Positions 9,087 through 18,633 of a stretch of DNA of 64,000 bases are shown piece after piece. The notes beneath the pieces are model-generated. The model worked only from the letters and a program-made list of their open reading frames with translations. It made no database searches and was not told where the DNA came from. Position 1 is the stretch's first letter; each line of letters begins with the position of its first letter. Source of the DNA: Straminergon stramineum (lineage: Eukaryota; Streptophyta; Bryopsida; Hypnales; Calliergonaceae); contig OY987267.1 of the NCBI GenBank assembly GCA_963920665.1, positions 23,064,001-23,128,000 of the forward strand, in the 5' to 3' direction. The position numbers and the translations under genes were made by a program.

Positions 9087-12008
9087 ATGGCTAGTCGGGG
9101 TGAGGGGAGGAGGACTACCATTAACGATACAAGGAGAGCCACGAAGGAGTGGGACCCTTGGTTGGTTGTAGACATTGACCGTCAATTTGCGGGAAACACA
9201 CAAACATGTGTTTTCTGTGGGTGGACCTCCGTATTTGTACAAAAGCGGGCATTTTGTCACTTTAGATTTGGCGGCAGGACTGCATCGGAGCGATGTAAGA
9301 AAATCCCATGGGCAGTATTGCAAAAGTTCAGGACTTGTGGTGGGGTTGTTCCAAAGGAAATGAGCTTTGAACAAATGCATGAGGAGGTTCCAAAATTTGA
9401 TGTTGTAGACGAGACTGTGGTTGAGCCTATGTTGGAGGGGGATAGGGAGAGATCAGAGGAGCCTAGTGCTACGAATGAACCAATGCTCCCTATTACAGAT
9501 TCAAGAGATTCCACTCCTCAAACAATTTTGAGAAGGAGGAATAACCCTTCCATTTCTAGGCAAACTAGCATGGATGAGGCATTACAAAGTAGCACGAGAG
9601 CAAAGTTAGATACCATGTGGGCTTCCTTTTTTTATGAGGCTAGCATTGCGTTCAATGTTGCGCGCCATCCTGCCTTTGTGAAAGCAGTGAAAGAGACAGC
9701 GGCATCAGGACTACGATACCAACCGCCCTCATACAATGCTTTGCGTACAAGAATGATAGAGCCAAAGAAAGAAAGTGTTTCTAAAATGGTCACTGAGCGG
9801 ACAAAGCACTCTATCGAAGTTTATGGAGCGACTATTTGTTCGGATGGTTGGTCTGATACTAATAGCCGTCCATTACTAAATTTAATGCTCGTGTGTCCTA
9901 CCGGGGATGTGTTTCTTGGATCGGTGGACACCACGAGGGAGAAGAAGGACATTGCGTACACAACCAATATGATGGCACAATACATAGAAGAGGTTGGCCC
10001 CCAAAACATTGTCCAACTATGTACGGACAATGCTGCTGTCATGACGGGGACTTTGAAGGCATTACAAGAGAAATATCCTCACATGTATACCCAAGGATGC
10101 GCAGCACAGATTTTGGACTTGCTTTTGGAAGATTGGGCAAAGGATGTCAAGGTGACGAGAATAGTACGACGTTGTACGCAAATAGTAAAATACATCAAGA
10201 GGTACCATTCCACATTGGCTCTCTTCCGAAAGTACTCCCCGGACAAGGCATTGCGAATGCCTTCTCAAACACGCTTTGCAGTGAACTTCCTCATGATATC
10301 ATGTGTGGTGGAGTGCAAGTCAGCATTGATGCGAGTGATAATGGATGAGACATATGTGCAATTTGAGGCTAGTTTGGAACGTCGCCAAAATGGAGATGTA
10401 TTGAGTGCACGAGCCCGTATAGCGCGGAATGACATTCATGCGAAATCTTTTTGGGTGGAGTGTGAGAATTTTTTGCACATGGTGGAGCCCGTCATTATTG
10501 CTCTCCGAGTGTTTGATGGGAAAGCCCCGGCAATGCCTAAGGCTTGGTTGGTTATGAAGACTCTTCAAGAGCACGTGTGGAGCTTGAGAAACGAACCTTT
10601 TTTTCTGAATGATGAAACTACAACGAAGTTTGAGACGCAATTCGAGGCTCGTTGGAAATTGATGCTCACAGACCTACACTATGCAGGGGCACTCTTAAAT
10701 CCTTTCTTCATTGAAGTAGGAACCCTTCGTAACAACGGTGTGGCCAAAAGAGCCTTAAATCGGGTGCTTCGAAAAATGAGCGAGTCATTGGGATTATCAT
10801 ACATGGAGGCATTGCAGGAGCTCACACAGATCGAAGAGAAGACAGGTCCTTTTGACCCCTTAGAAGAGGCTCCAGATATTACACAATGTAAACTAATGCC
10901 TCATCAATGGTGGAATCTTGTGGGTACTAATGTTCTCCCAAAAATTGCAATGAGAGTTCTATCTTTGACGTGCTCAACATCATCATGTGAAAGGAATTGG
11001 AGCATGTATTCGTTTGTGCACAATAAAGTGCGAAATCGCCTAACCACATCCAAGGCGGAAGCATTGGTGTATATCTACACCAACAGTAAACTTGAACATG
11101 AGAAACGTGGACGCAATCCTACAGTGTTCTACGAAAAGTACCTTATGGATGGAAATACCTCGGAAGAGAATGAAGAGCCATTAGGTACAGGATCATCAGG
11201 GGATGGCGACCCAGTTAGAAGGGCTCGAGCTAATGACAACATTAGGCTGGCAGAAGAGCGTCTACGTGGAAATATTTGGACAGGACTGATTCGTAGTGAA
11301 AAGAGTCCTCCACGGAGACACAACTATGGAAATACATTTACAACTGAGAATAATACGTACTACTCTGAGGAGGAGGAGATTCAACGTGCACCGCGAAGGC
11401 CCCCGCAACCCTACGTCTCTGCTAGGGATAGGAATGTACCTCCTCCAATAAATTCATCACCAACTCGGACAAGTAGTCCCAACAACCCCAATGAAGGCAT
11501 ACATAGTCCAATGCCCATAAGAGCTGAGGAAGCAAGATCTCCAAATGTCGTAGATCAAGGTTCTACAAGGGTAATGAACCTACGAAGTGCTACTCGAGTT
11601 GTTGAGGTAAATGAAAGGCAAGAGGAGGCAACACCGCCAACACACGTCGAAGATGTTGTGCTTACAAGCGTTCCACTTTCTCCATTACGAAGCCCCTTAA
11701 GAACAGAAAATGTGGAATATGATTCAGACTTTCCCTTGCAAGCTGTTATGAACCGGAATTGTACGGTGCCCTTAAGTGGAGGAGGAAACGCAAACAATGC
11801 TAGGGCGACTAGGTCTATACCAACCTGTGCGACTAGGCCGCCCTTGCATAATAGTCCTCTTAGGACAGTTGATAATGAAGGCCATGCTTCAGCTCCGCAA
11901 CCCACTCAACCCTCCTCTATTTCTGGCCTTGGAGAATCATCCTTGCTCGTGCGTGAAGGCACAAGAGGACAGAAAAAGCGATTGAGGAAGACGCAAGAGA
12001 GGCTATAA
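9087..12008 (+). CDS. hAT-superfamily transposase (DUF659 type), apparently intact core
   Basis: A single 973-codon frame. A BED-like CCHC finger is visible (C41, C44, H58, C70; CVFCGW... to ...RCKKIPWAV). It is followed by a DUF659/hAT catalytic region with CSDGWSD (D253), VQLCTDNAA (D314) and GCAAQILDL, and then by the hAT dimerisation block TSSCERNWS (E635) with KVRNRLT. The three acidic catalytic positions of hAT enzymes are all present. The usual His of the CAAH block is Gln here. From about residue 680 to the end is a low-complexity, Pro/Ser/Arg-rich tail of nearly 300 residues, unusually long for the family. Array C and a TATA box lie upstream and another array (13.25 kb) lies downstream. 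It would cut and paste the element in the nucleus. The terminal inverted repeats and 8-bp duplications were not located. Confidence 0.9.
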   Translation: MASRGEGRRTTINDTRRATKEWDPWLVVDIDRQFAGNTQTCVFCGWTSVFVQKRAFCHFRFGGRTASERCKKIPWAVLQKFRTCGGVVPKEMSFEQMHEEVPKFDVVDETVVEPMLEGDRERSEEPSATNEPMLPITDSRDSTPQTILRRRNNPSISRQTSMDEALQSSTRAKLDTMWASFFYEASIAFNVARHPAFVKAVKETAASGLRYQPPSYNALRTRMIEPKKESVSKMVTERTKHSIEVYGATICSDGWSDTNSRPLLNLMLVCPTGDVFLGSVDTTREKKDIAYTTNMMAQYIEEVGPQNIVQLCTDNAAVMTGTLKALQEKYPHMYTQGCAAQILDLLLEDWAKDVKVTRIVRRCTQIVKYIKRYHSTLALFRKYSPDKALRMPSQTRFAVNFLMISCVVECKSALMRVIMDETYVQFEASLERRQNGDVLSARARIARNDIHAKSFWVECENFLHMVEPVIIALRVFDGKAPAMPKAWLVMKTLQEHVWSLRNEPFFLNDETTTKFETQFEARWKLMLTDLHYAGALLNPFFIEVGTLRNNGVAKRALNRVLRKMSESLGLSYMEALQELTQIEEKTGPFDPLEEAPDITQCKLMPHQWWNLVGTNVLPKIAMRVLSLTCSTSSCERNWSMYSFVHNKVRNRLTTSKAEALVYIYTNSKLEHEKRGRNPTVFYEKYLMDGNTSEENEEPLGTGSSGDGDPVRRARANDNIRLAEERLRGNIWTGLIRSEKSPPRRHNYGNTFTTENNTYYSEEEEIQRAPRRPPQPYVSARDRNVPPPINSSPTRTSSPNNPNEGIHSPMPIRAEEARSPNVVDQGSTRVMNLRSATRVVEVNERQEEATPPTHVEDVVLTSVPLSPLRSPLRTENVEYDSDFPLQAVMNRNCTVPLSGGGNANNARATRSIPTCATRPPLHNSPLRTVDNEGHASAPQPTQPSSISGLGESSLLVREGTRGQKKRLRKTQERL

Positions 12009-12365
12009 AGAAATCCCAAACGACAGAACCATGTTGTCCAAAGATTCATCATGGGTGAAGCCAATTCGAATCGAAACATCGGGCAATCCAGTAGAGGCGG
12101 ACGACATCCTGCATCCAACCTTGATGGAACAAGAGATGCATTGAGGTTGACTAAACGATTGGTGCAAACTAGCGGCGATGGCGTTGTGGATATTGAAGTG
12201 CGGAACATGAACTCAGAGGTAGAACATGAAGTGCAAAATGAACGAGTACGAAGGGAGGACAATGAGAATGATAATCGTGATGATAATGATAGGGGGGAGG
12301 AGTCGGATGATGATTCTGACCCTGACGTTGATGAGGTGCCTAGTGATTACACATTTTCACCGTAA
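12009..12365 (+). pseudogene. In-frame acidic extension of the hAT transposase after an ochre stop
   Basis: After TAA 12006-12008 the same frame continues for 14 codons to an ATG at 12051 and then 104 codons to a stop at 12363-12365. The end is strongly acidic (EESDDDSDPDVDEVPSDYT), a typical C-terminal feature of plant hAT-like proteins. Either a nonsense mutation cut off a tail of about 118 residues, or the ATG at 12051 starts a separate small ORF. I favour the first. Confidence 0.5.
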
Positions 12366-13240
12366 CTTTATAAATATAGATTTAGAGGTAGTAAAGTGGT
12401 AATGTAATGCTTTTGCATAATTTTGGTATGTTGAAGTTTTCTAGCTTAAGTTCATAGGCAAATAGCCTATAGATGAGTTTTGTGTAGTATCTACTTTAGT
12501 ATGAAAGCATGATAGTGTTAGAATTACAAAGTTTTGTTCAATGTCTTTAGTGTGAACTTCTACAGGTATAGACATGGAGATCTTAACAAAGTTCATGGAA
12601 GTACAATTGAAGTAGAAGTTCATTTATAAGATTGGGTCACTACTCTATTAGTGTGTACAACTTATAAATACAGTAATACTAATTATCCTTACTTTTTTCT
12701 TGTTTTTGTATCTATTTTTGGTGTAATTATTATATCCAATTGCGATATTGGCTTCTACACTTCAATAGGAGTAGAAAATTTGAATTAGAAATTCCCAACC
12801 ATATGTAATAAAAACATGTAGAACTCGGAGGCTCCTATGAATGAGTGAATGACCACAGAATGTGAAATACTTAATTTAAGGCTTAGGAGAATGCAATGGC
12901 ACATGGAAACTGAAGGATCCTAAATCGTGAGCAAGATTGAAATGGTTGTTATATCCATGTTTGCAATTGCAACGGCACACGAGGTTGCTCTTAACCTTTA
13001 ACAGATGGACTAGTGAGTATGAAAATCATCTCCAATGGAACTCTGTGATGTGATGTACTTGCCTTTCCCCTCACAAAAATACTCATTTCCGGTATGAGGA
13101 CTCAGTAAGATCTCTCTTTTGGGAATTGGGACCCAATTTTCAAAGATGGACAATTGCATTTATGTCGTATATTAGAAGTTCTTATCATCCATGGAACAAA
13201 AGAAATTCCTTGCATATGGGATAAAGCCAAAATCGCCCTT
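12366..13240. other. AT-rich stretch downstream of the hAT gene
   Basis: No coding frame supported. It is presumably the hAT 3' untranslated and subterminal sequence. No clear terminal inverted repeat was found by eye. Confidence 0.4.
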
Positions 13241-13244
13241 TTCC

Positions 13245-13432
13245 TTACACCCGCGGTCGCCTTTACACCCTCAGTCGCCCTGAGTTGGACCCGCAGTCAC
13301 CCTGGATTTTGGACCCACAGTCGCCCTCATTTTGGGACCCGCGGTCGCCCTGGATTTAGGACCCGCAGTTGCCCTCAGTCTAGTACCCGCGGTCGCCCCA
13401 CCTTACCCGCACGCGCCCCACCCGCAGTCGCC
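13245..13432 (+). repeat. GC-rich motif array D
   Basis: About nine motif copies (acccgcggtcgccc and variants) separated by 'ctggatttagg'-like spacers. It is followed at 13433-13642 by a leader-like segment with gataaaaattttgg and cctaaaccctaa. The array and leader together recur at about 15080-15459. Confidence 0.88.
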
Positions 13433-13642
13433 TATGGTGACGTGGTCAAAGCTTTCCACGTCACTGTTGACAACCCGCCACATAAGATAAAAATTTTGGC
13501 TGCCCTACCCGAAAATCCTAAACCCTAATTTCGCGCTCGTCAAATTTGTCTCGTATATGCGACACTCGTCTTATACGACATGCAACATCAGACGAACAAC
13601 TCGACACCCAAACCCGAAAACACGTTCGACAGAACAACCCTG
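13300..13642 (+). repeat. Direct repeat, left copy (array plus leader)
   Basis: It includes cgtggtcaaagctttccacg, cacataagataaaaatt, accctaatttcgcgctcg and ends at acaaccctg (13642). The right copy at 15080-15459 is about 95% alike in the leader part by eye. The module 13643-14925 lies between them. Confidence 0.8.
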
Positions 13643-14925
13643 GAATTAGTCTATAAATATAGAAATTTTAGTATGACTAATTAGAGAAATTGAAGAGGGT
13701 TTTCCAAACCCTAAACCCTAACCCTATACCCTAAACCCTATAGAAAAACCATGGACCTTCTCCATATATGCGAGTCCAAAAGTAATGTACTTCTATTTTT
13801 TAGGATGGATAAAATGACACACACATGTGAGTTGCTTTTCATTATATGTCGTAAAAAAGTTTGAACTCCTAAACCTTGTACTTGTAAGATAAAAACCATT
13901 CAAAGTGTCATTTCCTAACTTTTTAATCTTCAATAAATTGAATATTCATTCACCCCTTCAAATGTGTTTTAAATCCCCTTGATGTATCAAGGGGAGGACT
14001 ATATTGAAATTCCTATGTTGGAGGATGGAAAATGAAATGATGAGGAAAAGGGCTTCCCCAAGTCTCCATTTCGTAAACCATTTCTTATGTAGATAAAAAG
14101 ATTTCTTCTTCATGCATCCCATGGTGTTAGTATTTTTTTTGTGCATGGTTTCCCCCAAAAGGGAAGGTCTCCTCTCAATATACTCCCTCCAAAAATTAAA
14201 ATAGGAAATGGTCATGTTGAATTTTACATGAGCATGAGGAAAAAAAAATGTCAATTAGAAGAGCTTCCCCAAGTCTCCATTTCTTAAAACCACTTCTTAT
14301 GTAGATAAAAAGATTTCTTCTTCGTGCATCCCATGGTGTTAGTATTTTTTTTGTACATGGTTTCCTCCAAAAGGGAAGGTCTCCTCTCAATGTACTCCCT
14401 CCAAAAATTAAAATAGGAAATGGTCACGTTGAATTTGACATGACCACGAGGGAAAAATAAAATGTCAAGGAGAAGAGCTTCCCCAAAAGGGAAGGTCTCC
14501 TCTCAATGTACTCCCTCCAAAAATTAAAATAGGAAATGGTTACGTTGAATTTGACATGACCACAAGGATGGATGAAGGAGAAATGAAATGTTAGGAAAAA
14601 GGGCTTTTCCAAATCTCCACTTCCTAAACCAATTTGCTTTCTTTATTACTTAATTAACTTTTGATCACTTAGTATTGAATGCCTCAGTTTTAGGATTTTC
14701 TGGAGTTATCCTCAGAAAAGGGGGGAGCGGTACTTGAAAAGTTTGAACGCCTTCCCTCCACTTTGTAAGGGGGGAAACTTAAACTCATGTTTTCTGGCGC
14801 CCCTGACCTGCGGTCGCCCCATACGCAGTTGCCTCCATTGTCATGAACTAGAAGACCTCTTGAGTTTGAGACTTGTAGTCGCCCCATCAGCTGCGGTCAC
14901 CCAAGAAATGACCTGTGGTCGCCCC
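13643..14925. repeat. Duplicated module, copy 2
   Basis: Same order as 3801-5420: aattagtctataaatatag, telomere-like patch at 13707-13742, two clear ~212-bp units (landmarks near 14116 and 14328) plus a shortened one, then ggggggagcggtacttg and a GC array. The minus-strand frames in it are by-products of the repeats. Confidence 0.8.
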
Positions 14926-15250
14926 CCTAAGCCCCCTTCTACTCACATTTCCCCCCCTAAACCTACACTCACCCCCCTAGACCCGTAGTCGCCCCCTTCT
15001 ACCCGCACTCACCCCCCCTGGACCCGCACTTGCCCCCCCTGGACCCGCACTCGCCCCCCCCCCCCCTCGACTTGTAGTTGCCCTGGATTGGACCTGCAGT
15101 CGCCCTCATTCTAGGACCCGCGGTCGTCCCATCTTACCCGCACGCGCCCCACCCGCACTCGCCCCCCCCCCCCCAACCTATAGTCGCCCTAGATTGAACC
15201 CGAAGTCGCCCTCATTCTAGGACCCGCGGTCGCCCCACCCGCAGTCCCCT
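14790..15250 (+). repeat. GC-rich motif array E
   Basis: Motif copies such as acccgcggtcgcccc and acccgcactcgcc with long C runs (up to 14 C). The right part is the array half of the direct repeat shared with 13.3 kb. Confidence 0.87.
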
Positions 15251-15459
15251 ATGGTAACGTGGTCAAAGCTTTCCACGTCACTATTGACAACCCGCCACAT
15301 AAGATAAAAATTTTGGCTGCCCTGCCCGAAAACCCTAAACCCTAATTTCACGCTCGTCAAATTTGTCTTGTATATGCGACACTCGTCTTATACGACGTGC
15401 GACATCAGACGAACAACTCGACACCCAAACCCCAAAACATGTTCGACAAAACAACCCTG
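15080..15459 (+). repeat. Direct repeat, right copy (array plus leader)
   Basis: Second copy of the array-leader unit of 13300-13642, ending at acaaccctg (15459). Beyond it the sequence continues with ggaaaacaagcgccgctc, which the left copy lacks because the module follows there directly. Confidence 0.8.
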
Positions 15460-15658
15460 AGGAAAACAAGCGCCGCTCGGAAACCTGTTGTACGAATCTC
15501 TGAAGCCAATACAAGCAAAACTTGGAAGAATCTGGATTTTATTTGAGAACTAGAATTGGGGCGTAGATCGGAAGGAGTAAGAACGACGCTTGACTGTTTC
15601 AGCGGATTCCAAATTTTCAAATCATTGCTCCAATTCGTAACTGAAAAGAGTGGGTGTA

Positions 15659-16770
15659 TGTCATGACCCTCATCACAAGGCGTGCCCGTGCCACCTTGGT
15701 GAGCAAGGGGGACGTTGGGGGTGACTCCCCAAGCCTTGCAAGAGATGAGGTGAGGGGACTAGGAGTCCCGAGCGATCAGAGCAATGTAGCGCTCTGATTC
15801 GGACGAATTTGGGGGCGTGTGATACATGCTTGGAAAGGTCTTGAGAAGACGCTTCTAACCGTCCAAAGAACGCGTGATTTGGACTTGCGAGTCAAAAGTT
15901 ATGGGCGTTCAAAGTTGGGGGTGTCCCGGGAGCGCCGGGAGCGCCCTGGTCGCGCCGGGAGTGTCCCGGCCGCGCCGGGAGTGTCCCGAATCTTTGGAGG
16001 GCGATATCTTTGTGAGTACTTGTCCGAATGGAGCAAGTGAGTAGTCCATCGTTATCTACGCGTCGCGTAGATGTCGAAAATGAGGTCGCATGTGCGATTT
16101 GGATCCCGGACCGTAAAGTTATGCCGGGTGGAAGTTCGGGAGTCCCAAAGTAGTGCGAATCGGGAGAAACGGGGTGGTCTTCCAAAACCAAAGGGTGTTT
16201 GGGAGTCCCCCTTGACATACAAGAGGGGGGGCTGCCGAATCCCGTAGAGAGTACTATGAGGAGGGGTGGTCTCCCTCCTCACTCCCAAATGGTGCCATAG
16301 TGAGCCTAAGTGGCCCCGGGTGGTGAGGCTAGTGTTGGAGCCTCACCACCACTTGTGTGTTACCATGAAGTGCTTGTGCACTCCTTGATACCGGTTGGGT
16401 GGTGTCCCACTCCACACTAGGCCATGGTGTGAGTCCCGAAATGAGTTGGGTTGGGCCTAGTGGGGGAGTTGGATCCCATTCAAGGGCGGTTAGCACCGGT
16501 GGGAGTAGTGCCTCACCGAGTGCTTAGACATCAATGGAAGTTCCGCCCCATGTCATCAAATGACATACTCGATGTCTTGTGGGAGTAAGTATTGCAAGGA
16601 AAGGATTGGGAGTCACGGAGGAATGGGGAACCCCGTGACTTGAGTTGGAACCTAACATTGTGGGTGCGTGGCATGTGCAGTGCTAGGAGAGCGTGAACCT
16701 TAGTGGCACTAAGGTGTTAATTGTTTGGAAAGTGAGCTTAAGGTGGTAAGTGTTACTAAGGGGCGCGACA
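15659..16770 (+). mobile_element. Solo LTR (1112 bp) with GTGTA target duplication
   Basis: It starts TGTCATGACCCTC and ends GGGGCGCGACA (TGTC...GACA termini). The flanks are gtgta at 15654-15658 and gtgta at 16771-16775, a perfect 5-bp duplication. No PBS, polypurine tract or protein domain is inside. A related copy lies inverted at 31030-32319. Inference: recombination product of an LTR retrotransposon, probably Gypsy-like from its long LTR. Orientation is arbitrary. Small frames inside are not genes. Confidence 0.88.
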
Positions 16771-16775
16771 GTGTA

Positions 16776-18088
16776 TGTCTTTCAAGTGTGTTGTTTGATT
16801 TGAACCTGTTCCAAAACTTGAGTGAGGAATTTGCAAGGGAAGGTGGATTAGAACCAAGGAAGAAATTAGGGATTTAGAAGGCGCAAGCAGCAGTGGCAAT
16901 TGAGGCGACAAAGAGGGGTAAAATTTGACTTCGGATTGAATTCGTGATCTGAAACTCTGATCCTCATTGTCATGTGGTTGCGGGAGAAACTAGAAGAGGG
17001 AGAAATTGTGCACAATTTGACAAATTACGATCAAATTTGCGTAGTCGCAGTACCTCTGAATTTCTTCATCAACTTTTGAAAATTTCAGCAATTCGGTCGA
17101 TTTTTTATCTGGGGTAGATTGCTTGGACATCACGAGCCAAGATTTGAAGGAATTACGTACAAATAAAAATAAAAATAAAAATATCAATCGGGAATTCGGC
17201 CAGAAAGAGTGCAGGATGCCGGAGCGGGGAATCGGGTTTCAGGTCCCAGGATCGAGTGAGGTGCCCGACGAGGTCCCGAGTTAGGGTTGGGATCTCGGGT
17301 ATTCTCAATCGAGGTGACGAAACCTCAGTTGATACTTGAAATTCGGTGGTGTTGTTACCCGAAAGGGGAGATTGGGAATTGTAGGGTATCAACTGGTGTA
17401 CGAAAATGGGGCTTATAAGGTTTTTAATTAAAATTCAAAATCATTCATTAAAAACAAATTAAAATAAAGGTCAAATTTTTTTTCGAATGGCCGTACAACC
17501 GTACTCCTAATTTGGAATTGATCTATTTGAGAGTTAGAATTAGAGTTAGGAATTTATTATTTGTCTTGCATCAATGTTATTAGAGTGATGTTTTGAAAAT
17601 TGCATATGTATGTGGTAAATTTGAATTTTGGAAGTGTAGGAATCGATTAACCCCTATATTGGCCAATATTGTCCCTAGAGTTGCTGAGGGATAACCCATT
17701 GTAAGACTTTCTAAACCCTAAATTCTAATTTCTTTTGAAATACTACAAATGTATATTTGTACTAGTTTCAAAATACTATAGTGGGATGTACTAAAGTCTA
17801 AGTCCTGCATTGCATCCATACACAAGTCAGTCCACCCTGAACTATTATCAAGAACTATTGTCACAAGCCCTAGAACACTAGATAGGACAGAGACGTGCAT
17901 GCTGAGTCTTTTATCTTATAATGGACTATTGAGTGTTTCTTGGGGTATTTAGTGGGAGTAAGAATGAATTTTTATCCTATCTTCAAAACTTAAGTACATA
18001 GTGACATTTGAACACGCTACACTAACCTTACATAGATCATTCCCTGGTGTTCGAACTTGGTAGTGTTTGGAATAGGGATTCCAAAAAC
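16776..18088. other. Non-coding stretch
   Basis: No supported gene. There is an (aaaat)n-like tract near 17165-17180 (aaataaaaataaaaataaaa). A small minus-strand frame at 17718-17900 has no recognisable content. Confidence 0.45.
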
Positions 18089-18633
18089 CTAACTACACTT
18101 GAAGCTTAAGAGATATTTTTCCAATTCTATAGGTGCATATGATCCAATGAGTGCACCATATGATGTCTTTAAAAACACACTTGAACTTTCAATGACCTCT
18201 TTGAGTTTGTCCACTAGATATTGACATTGCTTGTTGTTGAATGTTGGTGCATGCATCATTTGCACACGTTTGTTACAAGCCACCAGATTTTTTGAGTATG
18301 AATCCAATTCCTTCTTAAGACTCATAATGCCTTCTGCACACATTTCATAGCATGTTGTCAATATTTTTTAACTACAAGAAGAAGAATATAAAATCAACAT
18401 TTGAGTATATTTGTAGCAAGTGGCATTCATTTACTAACAGTCATTTCTACTCTTTGACATTGGATGGTAATCATATATTCCTTAAGAAAGTGAGTACACA
18501 CAATTATATCTTCATGAAAGTAGAAACAATAGTGAAAAATAAAAAGATCACTTAAAATGGTAGGAGAATTACCTTCAAGAAGCCTTGTCATTGATGAAGA
18601 AGGTTGGCTATCCATACACTCCACTTTTGCCAT
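18089..18633 (-). CDS. Doubtful two-exon small gene or fragment, helical protein
   Basis: Minus-strand exon 1 (18633-18573) starts MAKVECMDSQPSSS and ends at a GAAG|gtaatt donor. A tgtgcag acceptor opens exon 2 (18333-18089) in frame and gives a 101-residue product. It is helical and charged, with LKKELDSYSKNL and PTFNNKQCQYLVDKLKE, the latter resembling helical N-terminal regions of some plant kinase or immune proteins. That resemblance is weak and from memory. It lies alone in AT-rich DNA with no downstream kinase domain seen. It may be the 5' remnant of a larger gene. Confidence 0.3.

Noticed and set aside
9893..10348. 151-codon frame inside the hAT gene
   Set aside because: Shadow of the transposase in another phase; the long frame carries the catalytic motifs.
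13300..15459. A normal LTR retrotransposon with 350-bp LTRs
   Set aside because: The direct repeats lack TG...CA ends, PBS, polypurine tract and target duplication.
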